Below are positions 38,519 to 51,277 of a stretch of 64,000 bases of DNA, one piece after another. A program made the translations under genes and the position numbers. The notes beneath the pieces are model-generated. The model worked only from the letters and a program-made list of their open reading frames with translations. It was not told the DNA's origin and ran no database searches. Origin of the DNA: Chryseobacterium gleum (GTDB lineage Bacteria; Bacteroidota; Bacteroidia; Flavobacteriales_D; Crocinitomicaceae); the NCBI GenBank assembly GCA_945862165.1, contig CAMAXI010000010.1, positions 1 through 64,000 on the forward strand. Direction: 5' to 3'. Numbering within the stretch: the first letter of the stretch is position 1; every line of letters begins with the position of its first letter.

Positions 38519-40396
38519 ATGCTATTCCCATTATCTAAAACCCCAAATTGGATTATTTTTTTAATCGATATTATATTATCTATAATAGCATTGATTTTAG
38601 CTTATTTTATCCGATTTGAATTTCAATTGAAAACTATTGAAATTGAGTTTTGGCATACATCTTATTTATATCTTGCTAGTTTCATTCTAACTAAGTGCAT
38701 TGTTTTCTTTGCATTTAAAATTTACCAAGGTCACATTCGCCACACGTCTATTCTTGATGTCAAAAGACTTCTACTAACTATTGGGGCATCAACTAGTATT
38801 CTTTTTCTAATGAACCTAATTAGAATAAGCTTTATAGATGACAGGTATTATTTGCCAACTTCTATCATTATAATGGAATTTTTCATTAGTTATTCATTAA
38901 TTATCGGATTTCGATTTGCAGTCAAAATCTTTTACATTGAATCTATTCATAAAATAAATGCCGAGAATAAAGAACGGGTTTTAATCTATGGTGCTGGAGT
39001 ATCTGGCTTGATTACGAAACGAACTATTGAAAAAGATTCTCAATCACCTTTTGAAGTTATAGGATTCATTGACGATAATATTAAATTAAAAAATACACGA
39101 CTTCAAGGAACTAAAATTTTCAACAGCAAGGACATTGAAAAATTAATCCTAACAAAAAAAATCAATAAATTAATCGTTGCGATACAAAAGCCAAATTATG
39201 AAAGCCAAAAAATTATTTTAGACATATGTCTTAAAAATTCTGTTTCCGTTCTGCAAGTACCTAGTTCAAAAAGCTGGATAAATGGTGATTTTACTACTTC
39301 GCAAATAAAAAACATTAAGATAGAGGATTTATTAGGTAGAAATCCTATTTACCTGCAACCAGAAAAAATACAACAAGAATTAAACAATCAAATAATTTTA
39401 GTATCAGGTGCTGCCGGATCTATTGGAAGCGGCATTGTAAAACAATTAGTCCATTACAACCCAAAGCAAGTCATCTTACTTGACCAAGCAGAATCTGCTT
39501 TATATGATTTAGAACAAGAACTGCTTTTCAACTATGCAGATTTCAACTTCTCGATTGTTGTTGGCGATATAAGTAATTTCAAACGCATGGAAAGGCTTTA
39601 CGACTACTTTCAACCAAACTATGTTTTTCATGCTGCAGCCTACAAACATGTCCCGTTAATGGAAGACAATCCTTCGGAAGCAATCTATACGAATATTCTA
39701 GGCACCAAAAATTTGGTCGACCTATCTATCAGCTATGCGGTTAAAAAATTTGTGATGATTTCTACAGATAAAGCAGTTAACCCAACCAATGTAATGGGAG
39801 CTTCCAAACGCATTGCAGAAATTTATGCGCAATCAAACAAAAGCGCTAAAACAAAATTCATTACTACTCGATTTGGAAATGTTTTGGGTTCAAACGGTTC
39901 TGTAATTCCGCTTTTCAAGAAACAAATTGAACAAGGTGGACCTATTACAATTACGGATAAACGCGTTACCCGATTTTTCATGACTATTCCTGAAGCATGT
40001 CAATTAGTATTAGAAGCATGTTCGATGGGTAATGGTGGGGAAATCTTTGTGTTTGACATGGGAGAATCCGTTAAAATCATTGATTTAGCAAAAAAAATGA
40101 TCAAACTTTCTGGATTAATCGAAGGTAAAGACATTGAAATAAAAGTCACAGGATTAAGACCCGGAGAAAAATTATACGAAGAATTATTAGCAAAAGATGA
40201 AAACACTATTCCTACACATCATCCTAAAATTTTAATTGCTAACGTAAGAGAATCAAATGACGCTATAAAAGAGAAAATAGAAGAACTCATCAGTTTATAT
40301 GACATGCAAAACAATCAGAATATTGTTAAATTGATGAAAGAAATAGTACCTGAATACATAAGCAATAACTCAGAATTTACTACACTCGATAAATAA
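38519..40396 (+). CDS. Polysaccharide biosynthesis protein, FlaA1/CapD-type nucleotide-sugar dehydratase/epimerase (ORF track starts at TTG 38501)
   Basis: N-terminal TM helices; VLIYGAGVSGLITKR; ILVSGAAGSIGSGIVKQLV; HAAAYKHVPLMEDNPSEAIYTN; ISTDKAVNPTNVMGASKR; TRFGNVLGSNGSVIPLFKKQI. Confidence 0.94.
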   Translation: MLFPLSKTPNWIIFLIDIILSIIALILAYFIRFEFQLKTIEIEFWHTSYLYLASFILTKCIVFFAFKIYQGHIRHTSILDVKRLLLTIGASTSILFLMNLIRISFIDDRYYLPTSIIIMEFFISYSLIIGFRFAVKIFYIESIHKINAENKERVLIYGAGVSGLITKRTIEKDSQSPFEVIGFIDDNIKLKNTRLQGTKIFNSKDIEKLILTKKINKLIVAIQKPNYESQKIILDICLKNSVSVLQVPSSKSWINGDFTTSQIKNIKIEDLLGRNPIYLQPEKIQQELNNQIILVSGAAGSIGSGIVKQLVHYNPKQVILLDQAESALYDLEQELLFNYADFNFSIVVGDISNFKRMERLYDYFQPNYVFHAAAYKHVPLMEDNPSEAIYTNILGTKNLVDLSISYAVKKFVMISTDKAVNPTNVMGASKRIAEIYAQSNKSAKTKFITTRFGNVLGSNGSVIPLFKKQIEQGGPITITDKRVTRFFMTIPEACQLVLEACSMGNGGEIFVFDMGESVKIIDLAKKMIKLSGLIEGKDIEIKVTGLRPGEKLYEELLAKDENTIPTHHPKILIANVRESNDAIKEKIEELISLYDMQNNQNIVKLMKEIVPEYISNNSEFTTLDK

Positions 40397-41424
40397 TGAA
40401 ATTAATCATCCTATCATTCCTTTTAGGGATTTCCAGTTTCATTTTAGGACAAAGTGATATTGAAAGAAAAAAATGCTATCAGGGAAATTTAAAAAACGGG
40501 CAGAAATATATTGAATGGCAATGTGGCAAAACCCCGGGGGTAGTAGACTGTAATGCTAAAATTGAGTTAGATGATCGAAGTAAAACATTTGTCTCTGCCT
40601 CAGGTGGAAAACCATATACTGGCAAATGTGAAACATGCTATGAAAATGGGATTAGAGAACGTTACATTAATTTTTTGAATGGAAAAGAAAATGGAACTGA
40701 CACAACTAAATATATGTCCGGATGTCCAATGGTTGTAAGAACACATGTCGAAGGATTTGAAAATGGAAAATGGACATATTATTACGATAGCACAAACATA
40801 ACTGCCTGGGAAATGAACTATATGATTGGTCAAAAGCATGGGAAATTTGTCTATTTCAATCCGGTTGGAGACACTACATTACTTGAAAATTATGCCTTAG
40901 ACCAACTACATGGAGAGAAACGTATATTTTATTCCAATGGGAAAATTAAACGATCTATTCATTATACAAAAGGAAATATCGATGGGAATTTTATAAGTTA
41001 TAACAAAGAAGGGAAAATCACAGAAAAATTGACCTATAAAAACGGAAAAAAGGATGGGATGTTAACTTACTATTATGATGATGGAACATTATTGAAAACT
41101 GAATATTGGTTAAACGATATTAAAAATGGACCATTTACTTCCTATTATTATCAAGGATTTGTTCAAACCTTAGAAAATTATAAAAAAGGGATTAAAGACG
41201 GCTGGTTTGAAGCGTATTTTCCTAATAGAAAATTAAGAATTCGTTCTCTTTATAAAAAAGGCACTTTGTTAGAAGAGCATGAATTTAATGAAAAAGGTAA
41301 AGAAATAAGAACCTTCCCAGAAGTAATAAAAGAAGAAACGAAATCTGAAGATGATGAGATTCTATTAGAAGAAGAAAAACCAAAAAAGAAAAAAAAGAAA
41401 AATAAAGAAGAAGATGCTAAATAG
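40396..41424 (+). CDS. MORN-repeat (YwqK-like) protein
   Basis: Repeated HGEKRIFYSNGKIKRSIHYTKGNIDGNFISYNKEGKITEKLTYKNGKKDGMLTYYYDDG units; signal peptide; Lys-rich C-terminus. Confidence 0.85.
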   Translation: MKLIILSFLLGISSFILGQSDIERKKCYQGNLKNGQKYIEWQCGKTPGVVDCNAKIELDDRSKTFVSASGGKPYTGKCETCYENGIRERYINFLNGKENGTDTTKYMSGCPMVVRTHVEGFENGKWTYYYDSTNITAWEMNYMIGQKHGKFVYFNPVGDTTLLENYALDQLHGEKRIFYSNGKIKRSIHYTKGNIDGNFISYNKEGKITEKLTYKNGKKDGMLTYYYDDGTLLKTEYWLNDIKNGPFTSYYYQGFVQTLENYKKGIKDGWFEAYFPNRKLRIRSLYKKGTLLEEHEFNEKGKEIRTFPEVIKEETKSEDDEILLEEEKPKKKKKKNKEEDAK

Positions 41425-42045
41425 TTATTCTCTTCCTAATTTCCCAGCTTTCCAAGAATTTATAAATGAATTCCATGATGCTGGATTAAATAAATTATTT
41501 ACTGGACTTTGCCCCATGGTATAAATCTTTGTGTATTGCTGATTTTGTTGCCAAGAATAAGTTAAACCAGGATCAGTTGAAACACTCGCTGCAATAAACG
41601 CCAAATTTGCTCCTGACAGTTGTTTTTGAGCGCGTCTAAGTGCATCATCATAAGGATGCATCTCTAAAAATGCTTTAGCAAACTCCTCTCTAGAAGGCCA
41701 CGGATATATGATTGCAGCTGGTAATTCTTTGTAATCACCTTGTAAAACATGAATTATTGAATACCGGTCCTCTTTTAATGTATCTGGTACTATATAGGAA
41801 GATGTTTTATAACCATAATTTTTAAATAGAAGCGTATCACCCGGCATAACTACGATGGAGAAATAACCATAATAGTCAGATACTGTTCCACGTTTACTGC
41901 TTTTATGAATGATAGTTGTAAACGGAAGGTTATCAAGACTATCTGAAGATACAATTACTCCTGACAATTGAATTAATGATTTTTCTTTTTGTTGACAAAA
42001 AACATAATTAGCAACTAGAAATATTAATAAAAGATATGTCTTCAT
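41425..42045 (-). CDS. Secreted protein with CarboxypepD_reg-like domain (ORF track starts at 42066)
   Basis: MKTYLLLIFLVANYVFCQQ signal peptide; LSGVIVSSDSLDNLPFTTIIHKSSKRGTVSDYYGYFSIVVMPGDTLLFKNYGYK. Confidence 0.8.
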   Translation of the reverse strand: MKTYLLLIFLVANYVFCQQKEKSLIQLSGVIVSSDSLDNLPFTTIIHKSSKRGTVSDYYGYFSIVVMPGDTLLFKNYGYKTSSYIVPDTLKEDRYSIIHVLQGDYKELPAAIIYPWPSREEFAKAFLEMHPYDDALRRAQKQLSGANLAFIAASVSTDPGLTYSWQQNQQYTKIYTMGQSPVNNLFNPASWNSFINSWKAGKLGRE

Positions 42046-42132
42046 GAGATAACAATTTGATAACAATACAATATTACATTGTTTTTTGTTTAATAATTGT
42101 TAAAATCAATAAATGATGAGAATTATTAATAA

Positions 42133-43638
<1,506 letters not shown>

Positions 43639-43644
43639 GATAAA

Positions 43645-45594
43645 ATGAAAAAAAACATTCTATTATTCATTTCCTGTGTTGTATCAATCTTATTACACGC
43701 ACAAGACCAAGACTATGTAATTGAGATCAATAATAAAAAAATCTCCAAAAATGAATTTCTTCAGATTTATTTAAAAAATAATCAACAACCAAAATTCGAC
43801 AAGAAATCGATTGATGAATATTTAGAATTGTATAAAAAATTCAAAATGAAAGTTTTAGAAGCAGAATCTCAAGGATACGATACACTTCCAAAACTTAAAA
43901 AAGAATTATTAGGATACCGAAAAAGTTTATCTACTCCTTATTTAATTGACAAACAAGAAAATATTAAAGTAGTCGAAGAGGCATACAACCGACTTCAAAA
44001 AGAAGTAAAAGCTTCACATATACTTATTCGTTTAGAACAAAATGCTAGTCCGGAGGATACGATGAAAGCTTTTGAGAGAATTGAAGCTATTAAAAAACGT
44101 ATTGAAAATGGTGAGGATTTTGCAAAGATAGCTAAAGAAGTTTCTGAAGATCCTTCTGCTGTAACAAATGGTGGTGATTTAGGGTATTTCACTGCTTTCC
44201 AAATGGTTTTTCCATTCGAAGAAGCAGCATACAATACACCAATAAATCAACTTTCATCCATTGTTCGTACACGTTTTGGATATCATCTGCTAAAAGTAGT
44301 TGATAAGCGTGCCGCAAGAGGGATTATGAAAACAGCACACATTATGATTGCCGTAAAGCGTGATGGAAACAAATCGGATATTGAAGTAGCGAAAAAGAAA
44401 ATTGAAGAAATATATTTAAAATTAAAAGCTGGTGAAAAATTTGAAGAATTAGCTTTAAATTTTTCAGATGATCCTGGTTCAAGCGAAAAAGGTGGAAAGT
44501 TACCCGAATTTGGAAGTGGAACAACTACTCGTATGGTGCCTGAATTTGAAGAGGCTGCATTTCAAATAACTAAAGATGGAGAATTCTCCGCACCGATACA
44601 AACTGACTTTGGCTTTCACATAATCAAAAGACTTGATTTGAGTCCTTTAGCCTCATTTGAAAGCATGAAGAAAGAGCTTCAATCTAAAGTAAATAGAGAT
44701 GATAGATCTAAAAAAACACAAACTGCTTTGATCAACAAACTAAAAATAGAATACAATTTTCAGGATTTAAGTAAAAAAGGCTTAAAATGGTTTGTGAAGA
44801 ATATCGATTCAAATTATTACAAAGGAAAATGGACTGCCTCCAAACTTAAAAAAGATGAAGTACTTTTTAATTTAAAAAATCAATCTTTCACACAAAAACA
44901 ATTTGCGAATTATATTAACTCTAACTACAGAGTGCCAAAAACGGATGCAAAAAATCTAATTAACAAACAGTATCAAGCATGGGTTTCTCAAGAAATATTA
45001 ACATATGAGGACTCTCAGCTAGAAACAAAATACCCAGAATTTAAAGCATTGATGCAAGAATATCATGATGGTGTTTTATTGTATGAAATCATGACGGATA
45101 AAGTTTGGAATAAAGCGAATAAAGATACTATTGGACTAAAGAATTTTTATGAAAGTCATAAATTTAATTACCAATGGAAAGATCGTATTGATGCGATGAT
45201 CTATGAATGTTTAGACAAAAACATAGCTAATCAAGTGATAAAAATGTTAAAATCTGACACTATTACATCCAAACATATACTTGAAAAATTAAACGCTAAA
45301 TCTGAACTTAATTTAAAAGTAAAAACAAATAAATATGAGATTAGTGAGATACCTTATTTAAAAGGAAGAACTTTTAAAAAAGGGACAAATCCTTCTTATG
45401 AATTTGGAGGAAAATATTATGTCATAAAAGTAGACGAATTAATTCCTGCTGGACCTAAATTACTTTTAGATGCTAAAGGATTAATTACATCTGATTATCA
45501 AAATTATTTGGAACAAGAATGGTTAAAAGAATTAGCAAAAAAATATGCCTTTAAAATAAACGACAAAATTATTTATTCATTAGATTCCAACTAA
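43645..45594 (+). CDS. Peptidylprolyl isomerase (parvulin/SurA-type, two PpiC domains)
   Basis: Signal peptide; ASHILIRLEQNASPEDT...GGDLGYFTAFQMVFPFEEAAY and AHIMIAVKRDGN...GGKLPEFGSGTTTRMVPEFEEAAF. Confidence 0.9.
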   Translation: MKKNILLFISCVVSILLHAQDQDYVIEINNKKISKNEFLQIYLKNNQQPKFDKKSIDEYLELYKKFKMKVLEAESQGYDTLPKLKKELLGYRKSLSTPYLIDKQENIKVVEEAYNRLQKEVKASHILIRLEQNASPEDTMKAFERIEAIKKRIENGEDFAKIAKEVSEDPSAVTNGGDLGYFTAFQMVFPFEEAAYNTPINQLSSIVRTRFGYHLLKVVDKRAARGIMKTAHIMIAVKRDGNKSDIEVAKKKIEEIYLKLKAGEKFEELALNFSDDPGSSEKGGKLPEFGSGTTTRMVPEFEEAAFQITKDGEFSAPIQTDFGFHIIKRLDLSPLASFESMKKELQSKVNRDDRSKKTQTALINKLKIEYNFQDLSKKGLKWFVKNIDSNYYKGKWTASKLKKDEVLFNLKNQSFTQKQFANYINSNYRVPKTDAKNLINKQYQAWVSQEILTYEDSQLETKYPEFKALMQEYHDGVLLYEIMTDKVWNKANKDTIGLKNFYESHKFNYQWKDRIDAMIYECLDKNIANQVIKMLKSDTITSKHILEKLNAKSELNLKVKTNKYEISEIPYLKGRTFKKGTNPSYEFGGKYYVIKVDELIPAGPKLLLDAKGLITSDYQNYLEQEWLKELAKKYAFKINDKIIYSLDSN

Positions 45595-45611
45595 ATATAC
45601 CTACTGTTCGC

Positions 45612-46955
45612 ATGAAATATACTTTTCTGTTATTCTTTATCACTTCGTTAACATTTGCACAACAAAAACCATTAACATTAGAGAAAATTGTTGCCCAAAT
45701 TGGAGAAAATGTAATACTAAAATCAGATATTGAATCTCAAAAAGCGCAAGATATTGATAGTGTAAACCATAAAACGCCTAATCAAGATTGCGAAATATTG
45801 GAGAAATTATTAATGCAAAATCTTTTTTTAAACCAAGCCGAACTAGATAGTATCAAAATTTCAGATGCACAAGTAGATGGAGAAATGGAAAATCGATTAC
45901 GTGTGATTGAACAGCAAATTGGCGGTCGACAAAAAATGGAAGAATTTTACAATAAAACTGTAACCCAAATAAAAAACGAATTTCGACCTCTGATAAAAAA
46001 GAGATTAATGACCGAAGAAATGCAACGGCAAATTGCTGGTGCAACAAACATTACACCAAAAGAAATAGAAGAATATTATAAAAATTTGCCCAGCGATAGC
46101 ATACCATTTATCAATGCAAAAATTAGTATTCAACAAATTGTCGTTTTCCCAAAAATCACGCAAGAAGATCGTCAAATTACCATCAATAAACTAAAAGATA
46201 TACGAGCGGATATTCTTCAAGGAAAAAGCTTTGAAACACAAGCTAGAATTCATTCCCAAGATCCAGGAAGCGCATTACAGGGAGGGCAAATGACTGCATC
46301 CAGAGGAATGATGGTGCCGCCGTTTGAAGCAGCTGTATTTGGATTAAAACCAGGAGAAATAAGTAATGTTTTTGAAACAGATTATGGATATCATATTGTA
46401 CAACTTATAGAACGAAAAGGAGATGATTATACATGCAGACACATTCTGTTAGTCCCAGAATTTAATCGTCAAAGTTTAACAGATGCGAGCTCAAAAATGG
46501 AAGAGTGTTACTCTAAACTTAAACAAAATCAAATAACCTGGGAGCAAGCAGTTTTACAATATTCTAATGACAATAACACAAGACATAATAAAGGGATTAT
46601 AACCAACCCAATTACAGGAGAGCAAGGATGGAGCATGGAAGATTTAAACCAAATTGATCAACAAATTTTTATATTAACAAATGCATTAAATGCAGGTGAT
46701 CTGACCACACCAAGTTTGTATTTTGATTTTAATGAAAAAAAACAAGGTATAAGAATAGTACGTTTAATGAATCGTGTCGGACCACATAAAGCAAATTTAG
46801 AGCAGGATTATACTTTAATTCAACGAGCAACTGAAAACGATAAAAAAGAGAGGATACTTTCTAATTGGATTAAAACAAAAATTGGTAATGCCTATATTCG
46901 AATTGATAAAGAATATGAAAATTGCAACTATAAATATTCTTGGAAAACGAATTAA
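45612..46955 (+). CDS. Peptidylprolyl isomerase (SurA-like)
   Basis: Signal peptide; VAQIGENVILKSDIE N-domain; DPGSALQGGQMTASRGMMVPPFEAAVFGLKPGEISNVFETDYGYHIVQLIERKGDDYTCRHILLVP. Confidence 0.9.
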   Translation: MKYTFLLFFITSLTFAQQKPLTLEKIVAQIGENVILKSDIESQKAQDIDSVNHKTPNQDCEILEKLLMQNLFLNQAELDSIKISDAQVDGEMENRLRVIEQQIGGRQKMEEFYNKTVTQIKNEFRPLIKKRLMTEEMQRQIAGATNITPKEIEEYYKNLPSDSIPFINAKISIQQIVVFPKITQEDRQITINKLKDIRADILQGKSFETQARIHSQDPGSALQGGQMTASRGMMVPPFEAAVFGLKPGEISNVFETDYGYHIVQLIERKGDDYTCRHILLVPEFNRQSLTDASSKMEECYSKLKQNQITWEQAVLQYSNDNNTRHNKGIITNPITGEQGWSMEDLNQIDQQIFILTNALNAGDLTTPSLYFDFNEKKQGIRIVRLMNRVGPHKANLEQDYTLIQRATENDKKERILSNWIKTKIGNAYIRIDKEYENCNYKYSWKTN

Positions 46956-46963
46956 ATCAAATT

Positions 46964-47917
46964 ATGGGAGATGTTGAATTAGCAAAAACATTTGTAGAAG
47001 ATTATCATCGATTAAAAAATGAAATCCACAAAATAATTGTTGGACAAGATGATGTAGTAGATCAAGTATTAATCTCTATTTTCTCGAGAAGTCATGCGTT
47101 ATTAATTGGTGTACCTGGATTAGCAAAAACCCTACTTGTAAATACAATCGCACAATCCCTTGGGTTAGACTTTAATCGAATTCAATTTACCCCAGACTTA
47201 ATGCCTTCTGATATTATCGGTTCAGAAATATTAGATGAAAGTAAAACATTTAAATTCATTAAAGGTCCATTATTCAGCAATATAATTTTAGCGGATGAAA
47301 TTAACCGAACACCGCCAAAAACACAAGCAGCTTTACTAGAGGCAATGCAAGAAAAATCGGTTACAGCAGCGGGGATAACCCATAAATTACCGAATCCATT
47401 TTTTGTACTTGCTACACAAAACCCAATTGAGCAAGAAGGTACCTATCCCCTACCTGAAGCACAACTAGATCGATTTATGTTTAATATTTGGGTTGACTAC
47501 CCTTCTTATCTAGAAGAACTTGCAATTGTGAGAGCTACAACTGAAGATAAAGAAGTAATCGTTAATCAGGTATTAAACGCGGAACAAATTATTTCGTATC
47601 AAAATTTAATACGAAAAGTTCCAGTAACAGATAATGTTTTAGAATATGCTGTTCAACTTGTTTCGAAAACAAGAAAAGATAACCAATACAGTACTTCTAT
47701 TTCAAACAATTATATCTCTTGGGGAGCAGGACCACGTGCTTCGCAATTTTTAATCATAGGAGCTAAATGTCATGCCTTATTGAAAGGGAAACTTTCTCCA
47801 GATATTGAAGATGTAAAAGCTGTTGCAAAACCTATTTTACGCCATCGTTTAGTACGTAATTATCGTGCCGAAGCAGAAGGGTATACGATGGATAAAATCA
47901 TAGAATCATTACTTTAA
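46964..47917 (+). CDS. MoxR-family AAA ATPase (ORF track starts at 46940)
   Basis: IVGQDDVVDQVLI; IGVPGLAKTLLVNTIA; QFTPDLMPSDIIGSEI; LADEINRTPPKTQAALLEAMQEKSVT; ATQNPIEQEGTYPLPEAQLDRFMF. Confidence 0.95.
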   Translation: MGDVELAKTFVEDYHRLKNEIHKIIVGQDDVVDQVLISIFSRSHALLIGVPGLAKTLLVNTIAQSLGLDFNRIQFTPDLMPSDIIGSEILDESKTFKFIKGPLFSNIILADEINRTPPKTQAALLEAMQEKSVTAAGITHKLPNPFFVLATQNPIEQEGTYPLPEAQLDRFMFNIWVDYPSYLEELAIVRATTEDKEVIVNQVLNAEQIISYQNLIRKVPVTDNVLEYAVQLVSKTRKDNQYSTSISNNYISWGAGPRASQFLIIGAKCHALLKGKLSPDIEDVKAVAKPILRHRLVRNYRAEAEGYTMDKIIESLL

Positions 47918-47995
47918 TTTCCAATTAACAACATTACTTTTATAAGTAAATCTTGTTTAAATAAATAAGAAGTATTATCCTAGTACTTTTGTTTC

Positions 47996-48874
47996 ATGTT
48001 AAACAATGATTCTATACAAGCATTAATTAATCTTCTCGATGATCCAGATGAAGAGATTGTAGTGCATATTCAGTCTAAAATTCGGTCCTATGGAATAGCA
48101 ATTATACCATATTTAGAAAGCGCATGGGAAAATCACGAAATGAGTACTTTACATCAAGCGCGAATTGAACAAATCATCCATGAAATTCAATTTAATACGA
48201 TAAAAACAGCACTTGAAGATTGGAAAAAATCGAAGGTATTCGATCTAATTGATGCATGGACTATCATTAGCAAATGGCAATACCCTGGTATTATAGAAAA
48301 AGTACTTCGCGCAAAAATTGATGAAATTCGGCAAGATGTTTGGATGGAAATAAATGATAAGCAAACTGCTTTTGAAAAAGTAAAAATTTTAAATAAAATA
48401 TTTTACACACGCTACCTATTTAAGGGGGATAATAAAAATTATCATTCACCTCTTAACTCTTTTATAAATACCGTCTTGGAAACAAAACACGGAAATCCTT
48501 TAAGTTTAAGCATACTATATAGTACAATTGCTCAAAGTCTTAAAATACCAATCTATGGAGTAAATCTCCCTAATCATTTCATCCTTGCCTATATGGATGA
48601 AAACCATGTAAATCAGTTGATTGGAAATAACACTAATTCAGGCGTATTTTTTTATATAAATGCCTTTTCTGAAGGAAGTATTTTATATGAAAATGACATC
48701 CGTAAATTTTTGACGGATTTAAAACTTCCTGACGAAAAAGGATTTTTCGAACCATGTAGCCATACTACTATTGTTCAACGTATTATAATTAATTTAATAA
48801 GTTCGTATCAATCTCTAGGGAAATCGGATAAAGTAAAAGAATTATTAGAATTAAAAGATATTATTACTGCATAA
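47996..48874 (+). CDS. Transglutaminase-like (SirB1-type) domain protein
   Basis: SFINTVLETKHGNPLSLSILYSTIAQSLKIPIYGVNLPNHFILAYMD. Confidence 0.75.
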   Translation: MLNNDSIQALINLLDDPDEEIVVHIQSKIRSYGIAIIPYLESAWENHEMSTLHQARIEQIIHEIQFNTIKTALEDWKKSKVFDLIDAWTIISKWQYPGIIEKVLRAKIDEIRQDVWMEINDKQTAFEKVKILNKIFYTRYLFKGDNKNYHSPLNSFINTVLETKHGNPLSLSILYSTIAQSLKIPIYGVNLPNHFILAYMDENHVNQLIGNNTNSGVFFYINAFSEGSILYENDIRKFLTDLKLPDEKGFFEPCSHTTIVQRIIINLISSYQSLGKSDKVKELLELKDIITA

Positions 48875-48875
48875 A

Positions 48876-48904
48876 AAAGGTCGTACCAAATAAGTACGAC
48901 CTTT
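48876..48904. terminator. Terminator hairpin between convergent genes
   Basis: aaaggtcgtac-N7-gtacgaccttt with A-tract on +. Confidence 0.8.
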
Positions 48905-48923
48905 GAATAATTTTAACAAACTA

Positions 48924-51161
48924 TTATTTTTCTAATTTCATCGCTAACGCATTATCGAAGATATCTTTCGCCTCGTGACAGAAACCATAATGTTCATCAT
49001 CAATAACAAATTTTCCTTTTGTTACGTGACCAAGCAAGGTGAAATTAACACCAGTTGTAAGCATATATTCAATAAATACTTCTTCTTGATCTTCAGACAA
49101 AGCTACTACTGCTCTACCTTGAGATTCTCCAAATAAGAAAGCATCTTCGCGTATCTCAGAATCTGTTACAATATCAAACCCTAATCCTCTTGGAAAAGAC
49201 ATTTCTGCTAACGTCACAAACAAACCGCCATCGGAACAATCGTGAACAGCATTTACGAGTCCGTTGTTGATTAATCCTTTAATCGATTGATGTAAAGCAT
49301 ATTCTTTCTCTAAATCAAAATGCGGAGCTGGTGAAGCTTGTATTTTATGGTAAGAAGCCAAATATTCAGATGAAGCAATATCTTCCACTGTATCTCCTAA
49401 AATAAAAATTAAATCTCCTTTTTGTTTAAAATCTAGGGTCATTAATTTAGATTTATCGGCTAAAACTCCAATCATACCAATTGTTGGTGTAGGAAATACA
49501 GGAACCTCAACCCCACCAATTACGGATTGATTATAAAAAGAAACATTTCCACCTGTAACAGGGGTAGCAAATTTTAAACAAGCTGTAGACATACCCTTAA
49601 TTGCACCAACAAATTGCCAATAAGATTCTGGATTATACGGATTTCCAAAATTCAAACAATTGGTGATAGCACTAGGTTCTCCACCTGAACATGTAATATT
49701 TCTAGCTGCTTCAGAAACAGCAATCATCGTACCAACTTCAGGGTCCGCATTCACATAGCGCGAGTTGCAATCTACTGTCATCGCTAATGCTTTGTTAGTC
49801 CCTTTAATATTAACAACACCCGCATCCGATGGTTGATTTGTCACCATGTTTTTAGTCCCAACCATCGAGTCGTATTGCTCATATACCCATCTTTTAGATG
49901 CAATATTTGGATGTTGTAATAAAAACATTGCAACTTCTTTTAAATCTTCAGGTTGTTGAACGTTATTAATATTGAATTTTTTATATTCTTGGTAATAAGC
50001 AGGTTCAGAATATTCACGTTGGTTTTGCGGAGCTCCTCCACCTAAAACTAATGATTCCGCTGGAACGTCTCCAACAATTTCACCATGCATGTGGTATCTA
50101 ACGCGACCAGTATCTGTAACTACACCAATTTCTTCCGCATGTAAATCCCATTTGTCAAAAATTGATTTTACAACTGCTTCCTCCCCTTTTTTAACAACTA
50201 CAAGCATTCTTTCTTGAGATTCAGACAATAAAATCTCATATGGTAACATATTTTCTTGTCTAGTTGGAACTTTATCTAAATAAATTTCCATTCCTACACC
50301 TCCACCAGCACTCATTTCACAGGTTGAACAAGTAATTCCTGCAGCACCCATATCTTGCATTCCAACAATCGCATTTGTTTCCGCTAATTCCATAGTAGCT
50401 TCTAACAACAATTTTTCTTGAAATGGATCCCCCACTTGAACAGATGGTAAATCGGAAGCTGAATCTTCCGTAATATCTTTCGAAGCAAAAGCTGCTCCAG
50501 CAATACCGTCTTTACCAGTTGCAGAACCAACAATATAAACAGGATTTCCTGGGCCTTTCGCCTTCGCTGAAATAACTTTTTTTGTATCGATTAGTCCAGC
50601 TGAAAAAGCATTAACTAATGGATTTTGATTATAGGAACTATCAAAGAATACTTCTCCACCAACAATTGGAATACCGAATGAATTTCCGTAATCACCAATC
50701 CCCTTTACAACCCCTTTTACTAACCACTTTGTACGTTCTGAATCAATATCTCCAAAACGTAAAGAATTTAATTGGGCAATAGGTCGCGCTCCCATGGTAA
50801 AAATATCACGATTAATCCCTCCAACACCTGTAGCAGCGCCTTGATAAGGCTCTAGGGCACTTGGATGATTATGTGACTCTATTTTAAAAACACAACCAAT
50901 CCCATCTCCTAAATCAACAAGTCCAGCATTTTCCTCACCTGCTTTCACTAACATATGTGGCCCATCTTTCGGTAATTGTTTCAACCAAAAAATAGAATTT
51001 TTATAGGAACAGTGTTCCGACCACATTACAGAATATACACTTGTTTCTGTGAAATTTGGAGTTCGACCTAGAATTTTCTTAATCATTTCAAATTCGTCAG
51101 CGCGTAATCCAAGTTCAATCGCTTGTTCTACTGTTGCTTCTTGATGTAAAGTACTTTCCAT
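48924..51161 (-). CDS. purL: Phosphoribosylformylglycinamidine synthase subunit PurL, small type (ORF track starts at 51215)
   Basis: [77 protein letters not shown]. Confidence 0.96.
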   Translation of the reverse strand: MESTLHQEATVEQAIELGLRADEFEMIKKILGRTPNFTETSVYSVMWSEHCSYKNSIFWLKQLPKDGPHMLVKAGEENAGLVDLGDGIGCVFKIESHNHPSALEPYQGAATGVGGINRDIFTMGARPIAQLNSLRFGDIDSERTKWLVKGVVKGIGDYGNSFGIPIVGGEVFFDSSYNQNPLVNAFSAGLIDTKKVISAKAKGPGNPVYIVGSATGKDGIAGAAFASKDITEDSASDLPSVQVGDPFQEKLLLEATMELAETNAIVGMQDMGAAGITCSTCEMSAGGGVGMEIYLDKVPTRQENMLPYEILLSESQERMLVVVKKGEEAVVKSIFDKWDLHAEEIGVVTDTGRVRYHMHGEIVGDVPAESLVLGGGAPQNQREYSEPAYYQEYKKFNINNVQQPEDLKEVAMFLLQHPNIASKRWVYEQYDSMVGTKNMVTNQPSDAGVVNIKGTNKALAMTVDCNSRYVNADPEVGTMIAVSEAARNITCSGGEPSAITNCLNFGNPYNPESYWQFVGAIKGMSTACLKFATPVTGGNVSFYNQSVIGGVEVPVFPTPTIGMIGVLADKSKLMTLDFKQKGDLIFILGDTVEDIASSEYLASYHKIQASPAPHFDLEKEYALHQSIKGLINNGLVNAVHDCSDGGLFVTLAEMSFPRGLGFDIVTDSEIREDAFLFGESQGRAVVALSEDQEEVFIEYMLTTGVNFTLLGHVTKGKFVIDDEHYGFCHEAKDIFDNALAMKLEK

Positions 51162-51277
51162 GCTTATGTTTTTAAGAGTAACAAAAATACACATATAGTA
51201 TTTTAATGCTACCAAGATTTTATAAAAATATACACAGAGTTATTAAAAAATAGCGAAATGAAAAGTTCTTTCTAACT

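Noticed and set aside
40396-41424. Toxin-antitoxin locus (YwqK-family antitoxin name)
   Set aside because: The sequence is a secreted MORN-repeat protein with no toxin gene alongside; the TA label is a family-name artefact.
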